NCBI GenBank assembly: GCA_035624865.1
Contig: DASPQS010000007.1
Coordinates: 1-21,216, forward strand
From: JASHZA01 sp035624865
GTDB lineage: Bacteria; Desulfobacterota; Binatia; Binatales; Binataceae
Direction: 5' to 3'
DNA length: 21,216 bases
Shown: positions 7,418-14,159 of the stretch, piece by piece
How the letters are laid out: each line of letters opens with the position of its first letter
Position numbering within the stretch: position 1 is the first letter of the stretch
The notes under the pieces: model-generated
The model's input: the letters and a program-made list of their open reading frames with translations, nothing else
Told to the model about the DNA's origin: nothing
Databases searched by the model: none
Made by a program: the position numbers and the translations under genes

Positions 7418-8887
7418 ATGCGGTTGCGCAACACGATTATCGTTGTCGTGCTACTCGCGCTGGTGGGTGGTTACGCCCTCTATGTCGGCCATCATCCGCC
7501 GCCCGGAAAGAACCATCCGCCGTTCACGCTTGCGGCGAACGATATCGCGAGCATCGAACTGCGCACACCCTCGCAGGATATCTTGGTCGAGCGCAGCAAG
7601 GATGGAAGCTGGGTTCTGACGAAGCCGACCGCGGCCAGCGCCGACCAAACCGCCGTCGAGTCGATGGCGGGAGCGATCGCGAATCTCGAAATCACCGACA
7701 CGGTCGAGGAGAATCCGGCCGACCTGGCCCAGTTCGGACTGGCGAGGCCGGCTGTGACAGTGACCGTAACGACCAAGGACAAGCGCGTGCTGCCGGCGAT
7801 CGAGGTCGGCAAGCAGACCCCGGTGGGGAACTCCGCCTATATCAGGATGTCCAACCGGCCGGCGGTGCTGCTGGTGGCGGCAAGCTTTCCGGCGAACGTC
7901 GAGAAGAGCGCTGACGACTTGCGATCACGCGCGCTAATCGCGCTCAAACCTGCCGCAATCAATCGGATCGTGATCACGCCCGCCAGTAATGGGGCCGAGC
8001 TGGAATTGGAACGCAAAGGCGAAAACTGGATGATCCTCAAGCCCGAGCGTACCGCGGCGGAAGACGCGGCGGTGCAGCAATTCCTCGATACGGTGACGGC
8101 GGGGCAGGTGTCGGAATTCGTCGACGACAAGCCGTCCGACCTCACCAAGTATGGACTGGTTAGTCCCTCCCTGCGGGTCGCGCTCTACGGTGGCAAGGAC
8201 AACCACGAAGAATCCCTGCTGTTTGGTTTCAAGCTGCCCGAAGCGGAAAAGAACGCAATCTACGTGCGTCGCGGGGAGGGTAGCGCTCAGCCAATCGCCT
8301 CGGTCGCGGAATACGTCTTTAACGCCGCGAACAAAACTTTCGACGACCTGCGCGACAAGACCCTGCTCGTCTTCGATCGGTCAAGTGTCGAGCGAATCGC
8401 AGTGGCCGGTGGACCGCCGCCTGCGATTATCGCGCGCTCGCCCGGCGGAAAATGGAGCATCACGGGCGAGGGCAAGACCGCGAACGCAGAGATGCTCGTG
8501 ACGGAAAGTCTGCTCGACCAGCTCCACGATTTGCAGGGGACAAAAATTGTTGAAGATCCGATGACCGATCCCAAGCGTTATGGCATGGAGCGTCCGAGCC
8601 TCGAGTTCACGCTGTACGCGAAGGACGGCAAGCAGATCGGCGTGATTAAGGCATCAGAGCTCGAGGTGACGGTTGGGTCGGGTGGAGGAAACGGGAAGCC
8701 GGCGCCGCAGCACTTCGGTTATGCGACGACGAGCGCGAACCAGGCCGTCTATCAGATCATGCCTGAGAGGGTGAGCGACCTGGGGCGAACGGTTACCCGA
8801 CTGGAAGGCGACCTGGCCGGCAAGCCGACGCCGACCCCCGCGGCGAGCGCATCGCCGGAAGCCTCATCGGGTCAAATCGCAAAATAG
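7418..8887 (+). CDS. DUF4340 protein with three repeated domains, membrane-anchored
   Basis: Protein of unknown biochemical role, regularly found beside GldG-like genes. An N-terminal anchor (RLRNTIIVVVLLALVGGYALY) is followed by an exported part of about 460 residues. That part contains three copies of one unit, each starting with a strand such as IASIELR, INRIVIT or VERIAVA. Each contains the same signature: DLAQFGLARP (about 102-111), DLTKYGLVSP (about 241-250) and DPKRYGMERP (about 394-403). Copies 1 and 2 end in DLRSRALIALK and DLRDKTLLVFD. The tail is a disordered Ala/Pro/Ser stretch (PTPTPAASASPEASS). The ATG at 7418 lies 28 nt after gldG, with a GGGGCGG-like weak ribosome site. It is the last gene of the block, 14 bases from the convergent acpS. 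Probably a periplasmic partner of the transporter; function inferred from linkage only. Confidence 0.88.
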   Translation: MRLRNTIIVVVLLALVGGYALYVGHHPPPGKNHPPFTLAANDIASIELRTPSQDILVERSKDGSWVLTKPTAASADQTAVESMAGAIANLEITDTVEENPADLAQFGLARPAVTVTVTTKDKRVLPAIEVGKQTPVGNSAYIRMSNRPAVLLVAASFPANVEKSADDLRSRALIALKPAAINRIVITPASNGAELELERKGENWMILKPERTAAEDAAVQQFLDTVTAGQVSEFVDDKPSDLTKYGLVSPSLRVALYGGKDNHEESLLFGFKLPEAEKNAIYVRRGEGSAQPIASVAEYVFNAANKTFDDLRDKTLLVFDRSSVERIAVAGGPPPAIIARSPGGKWSITGEGKTANAEMLVTESLLDQLHDLQGTKIVEDPMTDPKRYGMERPSLEFTLYAKDGKQIGVIKASELEVTVGSGGGNGKPAPQHFGYATTSANQAVYQIMPERVSDLGRTVTRLEGDLAGKPTPTPAASASPEASSGQIAK

Positions 8888-8901
8888 TCGGCAATTCGCA
8901 T

Positions 8902-9291
8902 TCATTCTTCGGCGGTAACGTGAGCGATGGCGATGGAATCGGTGTGGCTCAGACTCAGATGCATCCGCGTGATCTTGCGGCGACGGGCGAAATCGGCCGA
9001 TTTGCCGTGGAGCATGATGGTAGGCGCGTGGCCGCGCTCGCGCACCACTTCGATCTGGTTCCAGGCGACGTTGCGGTTCCATCCAGTGCCCATCGCCTTC
9101 ATCACAGCCTCCTTGGCGGCAAAACGGGCAGCGTAACTCTGATAACGCGGACGTCCGCGCGATTCACAATAGGAGATTTCGCCCGCGGTGAAGACGCGCT
9201 CACGAAAGCGCGTCCCCGTAAGAGGGCGCGATAGGGCACGCTCGATACGTTCGACCTCAATGAGATCGATTCCGGTTCCGATGATCGCCAT
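8902..9291 (-). CDS. acpS: Holo-[acyl-carrier-protein] synthase
   Basis: Transfers 4'-phosphopantetheine from CoA to a serine of acyl carrier protein, switching on fatty acid synthesis. The 129 residues match the AcpS family in length and motifs. The N-terminus reads IGTGIDLIEVERIERAL with the metal-binding Asp (D9). The second motif is ARFAAKEAVMKAMGTG (K60, E61), and the C-terminal half ends in LSLSHTDSIAIAHV. The ATG at 9291 has no strong Shine-Dalgarno. The gene is convergent with the DUF4340 gene and divergent from the ferredoxin. It stands alone here, without the pdxJ or nnrD neighbours seen in some bacteria. Confidence 0.95.
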   Translation of the reverse strand: MAIIGTGIDLIEVERIERALSRPLTGTRFRERVFTAGEISYCESRGRPRYQSYAARFAAKEAVMKAMGTGWNRNVAWNQIEVVRERGHAPTIMLHGKSADFARRRKITRMHLSLSHTDSIAIAHVTAEE

Positions 9292-9321
9292 GACAACAGC
9301 AAAGTATCAATCGCGGGTCCG

Positions 9322-9341
9322 CGCAAGCTCGGACGCTTGCG
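9322..9341. repeat. Perfect 7-bp inverted repeat between acpS and ferredoxin
   Basis: CGCAAGC (9322-9328) and GCTTGCG (9335-9341) are exact complements with a 6-base gap. The dyad sits in the 108-base space between two divergent genes, where an operator would be expected. It has no T-run on either strand, so it is not a typical terminator. It could be chance in GC-rich DNA. Confidence 0.4.
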
Positions 9342-9399
9342 AGTGCCGGCAGTCGATTCTATTGTTTCAAGTCAACTCGAACTTCGGGGGAGGCTCGTG

Positions 9400-9633
9400 A
9401 TGGCCAAACTCAGGACTACGGTCAACAAGTCCAAATGTATCGCCAGTGGCGACTGTGTTGAGATGGCGCCGGGTGTGTTCCAGTTGGACAGCGAGGAAAA
9501 ATCCGAGGTCTACAATCAAAACGGAGCACCCGACAATGTGATTTTAGCGGCTGCGCGCGCGTGCCCGGCCAAGGCGATTACGGTGGTCGACGAAGAGAGC
9601 GGGGCCCAGGTGTTCCCTGCGCCAAAGAGGTAG
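9400..9633 (+). CDS. Small ferredoxin, probable [3Fe-4S] type
   Basis: Small soluble electron carrier of the type that feeds cytochromes P450 and related oxygenases. The 77 residues carry only three cysteines in the cluster pattern C13-x5-C19 (KCIASGDC) and C55-Pro (ARACPAKAI). The place of the fourth ligand, in C-x2-C-x2-C, is taken by Ser16. That is the usual sign of a [3Fe-4S] cluster in P450-type ferredoxins, though Ser or other ligands can sometimes hold a fourth iron. The MAPGVFQLD stretch after C19 is typical of the family. The ATG at 9400 has GGGGGAGG about 7 bases upstream; a longer in-frame start at 9337 would ignore that site. No P450 or ferredoxin reductase lies in the window, so its partner is elsewhere. 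Confidence 0.9.
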   Translation: MAKLRTTVNKSKCIASGDCVEMAPGVFQLDSEEKSEVYNQNGAPDNVILAAARACPAKAITVVDEESGAQVFPAPKR

Positions 9634-9644
9634 CTTAACGCAGC

Positions 9645-10175
9645 GTGCCGCAATTGATGGCAGCGGCGCCGAACGCGGTGACGGCCCGAGTCACAAAAAT
9701 AAGGCGGCGACGGCTCGCGGGTGAACTCAGCGTCGAACAGACGCGGGATCTTGCGCTGGTCGCGGCGGTCCTCGAAGCTTCGGGGATAAGGATTGCGGGC
9801 CTGGACCGGCCGGCGGCGTGTTATCTGCTGGCATATTCCGGTGCCGAGCCGGTAGGCGCGGTCGGGGTCGAGACCGTAGTCGACGCCGGGTTGATGCGGG
9901 TGTTGGCCGTGACCGAGCGTGTGCGTCGGCATGGGATAGGAGCGGCGCTCGTTGCGGCGGCGCGCAAAGCGGCGCATACGCGGGGCGCTCGGCGGCTGTT
10001 CGCCTTGGCGCCCGACGGCAATTACCTTCGCCGTTTCGGCTTTGTGTCCGTGGCTGCAGGCGAATTGCGCGAAACGATGGGGAGCGTATCGGCCACGCTT
10101 GCAGCGCCGGATGAATCGGCACACTGCTCGGCCTTCTGTCTCGATATCTCTCGTGACGACCTGATCGTCAGGTGA
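9645..10175 (+). CDS. GNAT N-acetyltransferase, ArsN2-like
   Basis: Predicted to move an acetyl group from acetyl-CoA to an amino group. The core is a GNAT domain (about residues 25-150). It has an acceptor-side strand GAEPVGAVGVE, motif A LMRVLAVTERVRRHGIGAAL with the R/Q-x2-G-x-G/A-type CoA loop (RRHGIG), and motif B NYLRRFGFVSVA. The end (AGELRETMGS...CSAFCLDIS) resembles the arsinothricin and arsenic-linked ArsN2 group, which also has an 'FxRxGF...CPxSA' style tail. No ars genes are nearby, so the substrate is open. The chosen start is GTG at 9645, 11 bases after the ferredoxin; ATG at 9657 is an equal option and neither has a strong ribosome site. Confidence 0.78.
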   Translation: MPQLMAAAPNAVTARVTKIRRRRLAGELSVEQTRDLALVAAVLEASGIRIAGLDRPAACYLLAYSGAEPVGAVGVETVVDAGLMRVLAVTERVRRHGIGAALVAAARKAAHTRGARRLFALAPDGNYLRRFGFVSVAAGELRETMGSVSATLAAPDESAHCSAFCLDISRDDLIVR

Positions 10176-10181
10176 CCGCGT

Positions 10182-10442
10182 CTAGTGGCCGCGGAAAATA
10201 GCCAGCAGGCTCAAGACCAGCTGCCACGACGAGACCAGGAAACCGACAGCTCCTATGGTGCCCGCGAGCCATAGCGTCCTGTCGTAGTGCGGTGAGCGGA
10301 CGAAGGCGGCGAATGGACGGCCTTCATAATTCTCGGCCTGGCGGCGCGTACGCCGATAGAAGACGAGGCAGTTGAGCACCGCATAGCCGAAAAAGATGCA
10401 GGCAAAAATCGACAGGAGCAAACGCTTTTCGGGACCAGCCAC
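10182..10442 (-). CDS. Small two-helix membrane protein of unknown function
   Basis: The 86-residue protein has two hydrophobic segments: LLLSIFACIFFGYAVLNCLVF (about 8-28) and LAGTIGAVGFLVSSWQLVLSLLAIF (about 59-83). They are joined by a basic loop (YRRTRRQAENYEGRPF). The positive loop suggests both ends face outward and the loop faces the cytoplasm. The start is GTG at 10442, 28 nt after the amidinotransferase-fold gene on the same strand, so the two could be co-transcribed. I know no family for it. The length, clean membrane pattern and tight fit between genes support a real gene. Confidence 0.6.
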   Translation of the reverse strand: MAGPEKRLLLSIFACIFFGYAVLNCLVFYRRTRRQAENYEGRPFAAFVRSPHYDRTLWLAGTIGAVGFLVSSWQLVLSLLAIFRGH

Positions 10443-10470
10443 CCTCAGCGCTCCACGCGGGCGGGGTGCA

Positions 10471-11487
10471 TCAGAGATTCGCCCCGAACAGGTACTGGTA
10501 GGATCGCATTTGGCGGAATTTGACAGCGGCAGGATCGGTAGGTTGTTCAGTCGTGGGTCCGAGGTCCAGAATCATGCATTTTATCGAGCCGCCGCCCTTG
10601 GCGAGAAATTCACTGACATTGATTAATACCGGCAGGATCGAGCGCGTGCGGACCTCCCCGAGAAGCTTGTCGCTGACGCCCTCGGGCATGAACAAATAAA
10701 ATCTGCCCTCGTAATCGGTCTGAAAGGAGTTTGCGGCATAGATCGCAGCGTCATTCCGTGAGAGCGGGATGAGGTTGCGGCCGAACTCCCTGCGCAGCAG
10801 TTCGCGCGAGGGCGGGGTCAGACCTTCCATATAGGCGAGCAGGAACTCACGTCTGGGTCCGAACGAGCATAATACCGTATCGCCGTGATAATGCGCTTCC
10901 TGGCATAGCTCAAGCGCCAGCAGGGAGCGGTCCGCAGCTAGCGCGTGAAGTTCGTCCGCCACCTCCTTTTGCGAACGGAAGCCGTAGATGCGCTGCCAGG
11001 GCGGGATACCGAAGCGTGCGACGAAGCGCTGGCGCTCCAACCGGCCGTACGTAAACAGCATAAAGGGGCCGGCTGGAAAAAAATCGGCTTCGCCTTCGAA
11101 CCGGTTCTGGATATCAACCGTTTGGTAGCCTATCGCGCGGAGAAAAGGACGATAAACCTCCCGCTCCGCAGCACGTGATGGCAGCAGGTTGGAGAGATAG
11201 AAGGTCTTCCGCACACTGCCCGGCGGTGCGTCCTTGCGGTCAAGGGTAAGCGGATAGAGAAACCCGGCGTTGGCGGGGTAGACCAACCCGGTGAGGCCCT
11301 CGTGCGGATCGAGTACGCAAACCTCGGTACCGCGTGCAACGAGGGCGCGGGCGAGTGCATGCCATTGCCGGCGCGCGCGCTCCGCGTCCACTTTCTTGCG
11401 GATGCCAAGAAAGTTGCGGGTGTGAGGATTAGCGCCGCCGAGCACGGAGAAATATGTCGGGTCGCCCATCACGATCGTACGTGACAT
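10471..11487 (-). CDS. Amidinotransferase/DDAH-fold guanidino-modifying enzyme
   Basis: Predicted to act on arginine or another guanidino compound, by hydrolysis or amidino transfer. The 338 residues carry the fold's catalytic marks: PANAGF (71-76), an acidic EGEADFFPAG (131-140) matching the EGGD-type motif, the general-base His in AHYHGDTVLCSFG (H199/H201), and the nucleophilic Cys in GGGSIKCMILDLG (C304). The end is YQYLFGANL. Arginine deiminase, DDAH and glycine amidinotransferase share these residues, so the exact reaction is not decided. I chose ATG at 11487 (MSRTIVMGDP). A longer frame to 11607 adds an Arg-rich, low-complexity stretch that looks untranslated. A small membrane protein follows, and an ABM-domain gene lies upstream on the same strand. 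Confidence 0.82.
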   Translation of the reverse strand: MSRTIVMGDPTYFSVLGGANPHTRNFLGIRKKVDAERARRQWHALARALVARGTEVCVLDPHEGLTGLVYPANAGFLYPLTLDRKDAPPGSVRKTFYLSNLLPSRAAEREVYRPFLRAIGYQTVDIQNRFEGEADFFPAGPFMLFTYGRLERQRFVARFGIPPWQRIYGFRSQKEVADELHALAADRSLLALELCQEAHYHGDTVLCSFGPRREFLLAYMEGLTPPSRELLRREFGRNLIPLSRNDAAIYAANSFQTDYEGRFYLFMPEGVSDKLLGEVRTRSILPVLINVSEFLAKGGGSIKCMILDLGPTTEQPTDPAAVKFRQMRSYQYLFGANL

Positions 11488-11516
11488 CGAAAACCCAGTC
11501 CCGCCAACCTGAAACC

Positions 11517-11540
11517 GAGGGCGGCGCCGACGCCGCTCCC
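11517..11540. repeat. GC-rich imperfect palindrome, REP-like
   Basis: GCGGCG (11521-11526) and CGCCGC (11531-11536) pair around a 4-base loop. Outer pairs at 11520/11537 (G-T), 11519/11538 and 11517/11540 extend it. It lies in the 124-base gap between the ABM and amidinotransferase genes. Its shape and intergenic place resemble dispersed extragenic palindromes, but only one copy is in this window. Confidence 0.35.
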
Positions 11541-11611
11541 TACCTAGTTGCGGCGTTGCGACCGGCGCACGAGCGTGTGACCGCCTGCGCCGGCATGCAG
11601 GCACCAAGCTT

Positions 11612-11911
11612 TTACTTGCGATCGAGCTCGGTCAGCATCTCGATCTGAGGACGCCCGTCCAGAAGATTGGCGATACGCCCGCCCATCTCCTTCATGTGTT
11701 CGGTCTTGCGATGGTTGTCGAAGGCGGCCTGGTCCGAATAGACCTCGTACCACACGAACTGGGTCGGATCCTGGTTGGCCTTGTGCAGCACGTAGGCCTG
11801 ACATCCGGGCTCCGCAGCGCGGACCTTCTTGATCATATCGCGGAAGGCCTCTTCGAGTTGGCCTTCGCATCCCTGTTTGGACTTGATTCTGGCGATAAGA
11901 GTGACTGACAT
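11612..11911 (-). CDS. Antibiotic biosynthesis monooxygenase (ABM) domain protein
   Basis: Small dimeric ferredoxin-like fold protein of the ABM/YgiN type. Members act as cofactor-free quinone oxygenases, haem oxygenases or small-molecule binders. The 99 residues show the typical order: a first strand VTLIARIKSK, a helix EGQLEEAFRDMIKKV, the central PGCQAYVLHKANQDP, the strand FVWYEVYSD and the conserved AFDNHRKTEHMKEM helix, then a last strand IEMLTELD. The ATG at 11911 is preceded by AAAGGAG at ideal spacing, one of the strongest ribosome sites in the window. The gene is divergent from the acyl-CoA dehydrogenase. A role in stress or aromatic or quinone metabolism is possible; the substrate cannot be told. 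Confidence 0.88.
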   Translation of the reverse strand: MSVTLIARIKSKQGCEGQLEEAFRDMIKKVRAAEPGCQAYVLHKANQDPTQFVWYEVYSDQAAFDNHRKTEHMKEMGGRIANLLDGRPQIEMLTELDRK

Positions 11912-11975
11912 CCGAATTCTCCTTTGGCCGTTCTGGGGCAGCCGCCGGCGTGACGTTCACGCAGAGACTAGAACC

Positions 11976-11991
11976 ACGGCTTGCAAGCCGT
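11976..11991. promoter_or_regulatory. Perfect 16-bp palindrome, candidate operator
   Basis: ACGGCTTGCAAGCCGT reads the same on both strands. It lies in the 219-base divergent gap between the ABM gene (start 11911) and the acyl-CoA dehydrogenase gene (start 12131), 65 bases before the first and 140 before the second. A second, shorter perfect palindrome, CAACCGGTTG, is at 12055-12064. A dimeric repressor of TetR or similar type could bind either; no regulator gene is adjacent. Confidence 0.4.
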
Positions 11992-12130
11992 CATAGTCGC
12001 CCGGCAGCGCATTTTCAAGACAAATCTATCAAATCAGCTTTGGCGCCGGGCGTCCAACCGGTTGCAATTAACACCTGCGGCGCGCGTTGATAGCTTACTG
12101 GGGCGACCGCCAGGTCCAAGGGAGCATCTA

Positions 12131-13273
12131 ATGTTTGGCTTTGATTTGACAGATGAACAGCGCGAGTTGAAGGCGCTCGCACGCAAGTTCAGTGAGCAGG
12201 AAATAATCCCGCACGCCCGCGAGTACGACGAGAGGGAAATCTTCCCACGTGATATATGCGCCAAGGCGTTTTCGGCGGGACTGATGAACTTCGGCGTGCC
12301 CAGGGAGTTGGGCGGTCCGGGGCTGGGAATCCTGGATACCTGCCTGATTCAGGAGGAGCTGAATTACGGATGCTCAGGGATTTCGAACTCGATCAGCGCC
12401 AATGACCTGGGCACGCTCCCGGTCTTGCTTGCCGGCAGCGATGCGCACAAACGGACCTATCTCGGCGCGCTGGTCGAGAAATTGACCTTCTGCGCCTTCG
12501 CGATCACCGAGCCGGGAGCCGGCTCGGACGTCGCGGCAATGAGCACGACTTATCGCCGCGACGGCGACTCCTTCGTGATCAACGGCACCAAGCATTTCAT
12601 CTCGAACGGCTCGATGGCGGACTGGATCGTGACCTTTGCGACCGCGGACAAGCGGCTCAAACATCGGGGTATCTCATGCTTCGTTTTCCCATCCAGCCTG
12701 CCCGGGATCACGCGCAACCGGATGCACGGCAAATTGGGCCAGCGCGCGGCGGACACCGGGGAGATCGTCTACGACGAACTGCGCGTTCCCGCTGAGGCGA
12801 TGGTCGGAAAGGAGGGCGAGGGTTTCAAGTACGCGATGGCGACTTTCGATCACAGTCGCCCCGAGATTGGGGCAATTGCGGTTGGCGTGTCTCAACGCGC
12901 TCTCGATGAATGCCTCAAATACTCGCGGCAGCGCAGTGCGTTCGGCCAGCCGATCGCGAACTTCCAGGCGATCCAGTTCATGATGGCCGATATGGCGGTG
13001 AACATCGAGGCGATGCGCCTGCTGACCTACAAGGCGGCATGGCTGGTCGATCGCGGCCAGACGCCCAACGCAATTTCGAGCTACGCCAAGCTGTTCGGGT
13101 CCGAGGCCTGCATGAAGATCACGACCGACGCGGTGCAGATTTTCGGCGGCTACGGCTACATGAAGGAATATCCGGTCGAAAAGCTGATGCGTGACGCCAA
13201 GCTGTTGCAGATCTACGAGGGAACCTCGCAGATCCAGCACGTGGTGATCGCTCGCGATTTGCTCAAGGCTTGA
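12131..13273 (+). CDS. Acyl-CoA dehydrogenase
   Basis: FAD enzyme that puts a trans-2 double bond into an acyl-CoA, the first step of beta-oxidation or of a branched or short acyl-CoA pathway, passing electrons to electron-transfer flavoprotein. The 380 residues have the full family pattern: N-terminal helices (FDLTDEQRELKALARKFSEQ), the flavin-binding CAFAITEPGAGSDVAAM and the sheet VINGTKHFISNG. The C-terminal helices follow (RSAFGQPIANFQAIQFMMADM, QIFGGYGYMKEYPVEKLMRD), ending in IYEGTSQIQ. The Glu there (E363) is at the catalytic position of medium- and short-chain enzymes. The ATG at 12131 has AGGGAG at good spacing; upstream in-frame codons look non-coding. No hydratase, thiolase or ETF gene is near, so chain length is unknown. 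The stop lies 10 bases from the convergent SDR gene. Confidence 0.94.
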   Translation: MFGFDLTDEQRELKALARKFSEQEIIPHAREYDEREIFPRDICAKAFSAGLMNFGVPRELGGPGLGILDTCLIQEELNYGCSGISNSISANDLGTLPVLLAGSDAHKRTYLGALVEKLTFCAFAITEPGAGSDVAAMSTTYRRDGDSFVINGTKHFISNGSMADWIVTFATADKRLKHRGISCFVFPSSLPGITRNRMHGKLGQRAADTGEIVYDELRVPAEAMVGKEGEGFKYAMATFDHSRPEIGAIAVGVSQRALDECLKYSRQRSAFGQPIANFQAIQFMMADMAVNIEAMRLLTYKAAWLVDRGQTPNAISSYAKLFGSEACMKITTDAVQIFGGYGYMKEYPVEKLMRDAKLLQIYEGTSQIQHVVIARDLLKA

Positions 13274-13283
13274 CCGCGCCGAA

Positions 13284-14060
13284 CTAGTCCGCGGGCCTGT
13301 ACAAGCCGCGGGCGATGCGGTTGACAATCGTGCGCGGGAGAAAGCGCGTAGCCTGAGCCCCGACGAAGTTCATCACGCCGCTGATATAGACCGCGCGGCC
13401 GGTCTCCGCCGCAGAGATTCCCTGCGCCACGACGGTGGCGGCGTCGATGAAGGCGAACGATGGCACCCGTCCATTTTCGTTTTTCGCGACCGCCTGGAAT
13501 TCTGTTCTTACCGGTCCCGGACACAGCGCAAGCACGTTCACCCCACTGCCTGCGAGCTCTCCCGCGAGTCCCTCGCTAAAACTCAACACGAAAGCCTTGG
13601 TGGCAGCGTAGGTTGCCATGAAAGGGAGTCCCTGGAAGGCGGCGGTTGAGGCCACGTTGATGATGGTGCCGCGCCTGCGCTCGACCATCGCCGGCAGGAA
13701 AAGCCGGGTCAGGGCGACCAACGCCGTGACGTTCAGATCGATCTCTGCGAGTTCGCGTTCGAGCGGGAGCCGGGCGAAGCGGCCGGTCGTGCCGAAGCCG
13801 GCGTTATTGACCAGGTAGTCGACCTGAAGCCCGGCCGCGATCACACGGTCATGAATTTCCTGTGGCGCGCTTCGATCTCCAAGATCGACGGCGATGATTT
13901 CGACCCGGCCGGCGCCAAGCTCCCGGGCGCGCGCGCCTACGATGTTCATACGATCCTCGCGGCGCGCGGTAAGTACCAGGTCGTATTTGCGTCCTGCGAG
14001 CGCATAGGCGAACTGCTCACCGATTCCGCTCGAGGCTCCCGTGATCAGTGCCGTAGACAT
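13284..14060 (-). CDS. Short-chain dehydrogenase/reductase (SDR)
   Basis: NAD(P)-dependent oxidoreductase of the classical SDR family. The 258 residues contain the cofactor loop TGASSGIG (7-14), TARRED after the second strand (basic residues suit NADPH), NNAG (85-88), the catalytic Ser138 in NVAST, and Tyr151/Lys155 in YAATK. The order and spacing are normal. The sequence around LPFMATYAATKAFVLSFSEGLAGEL and CPGPVRTEF is typical of the DltE/YqjQ-like group, whose substrates are mostly unknown. I chose ATG at 14060 because GAGGAG lies 4 bases upstream; a longer frame to 14078 covers that site. A (CA)5 tract sits just upstream of the ribosome site. It is convergent with the acyl-CoA dehydrogenase, so a link with acyl-CoA metabolism is only suggestive. 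Confidence 0.9.
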   Translation of the reverse strand: MSTALITGASSGIGEQFAYALAGRKYDLVLTARREDRMNIVGARARELGAGRVEIIAVDLGDRSAPQEIHDRVIAAGLQVDYLVNNAGFGTTGRFARLPLERELAEIDLNVTALVALTRLFLPAMVERRRGTIINVASTAAFQGLPFMATYAATKAFVLSFSEGLAGELAGSGVNVLALCPGPVRTEFQAVAKNENGRVPSFAFIDAATVVAQGISAAETGRAVYISGVMNFVGAQATRFLPRTIVNRIARGLYRPAD

Positions 14061-14135
14061 TTGACTCCTCGCACACACACACTATCCAGCCTGGGCTTCG
14101 AACCAGCGACCGGCACTCTTCCCGCTACCCGAGGC

Positions 14136-14159
14136 GTTCCGCACGGCTCCGGCCGGAAC
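14136..14159 (-). terminator. Hairpin right after the UDP-glucuronate decarboxylase stop
   Basis: On the minus strand GTTCCG and CGGAAC pair around a 12-base GC-rich loop that holds CCGGCCGG, starting at the base after the TAG stop (14162..14160). No T-run follows, so it would be an atypical terminator or an mRNA 3' end stabiliser. Confidence 0.2.

Noticed and set aside
11583..11602. GCCTGC/GCAGGC hairpin after the ABM stop codon as a terminator
   Set aside because: The stem is only 6 pairs with an 8-base loop and no T-run follows on the minus strand.
11488..11607. 40-residue N-terminal extension of the amidinotransferase-fold enzyme
   Set aside because: The added residues are Arg-rich and low complexity and run through the GC palindrome. 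The fold begins at MSRTIVMGDP.
14083..14112. tRNA T-arm-like stretch on the minus strand (GGTTCGAAGCCC)
   Set aside because: The T-stem pairs only partly with a standard 7-base loop, and I could find no matching acceptor, D or anticodon arm. At most it is a chance match or a relic.
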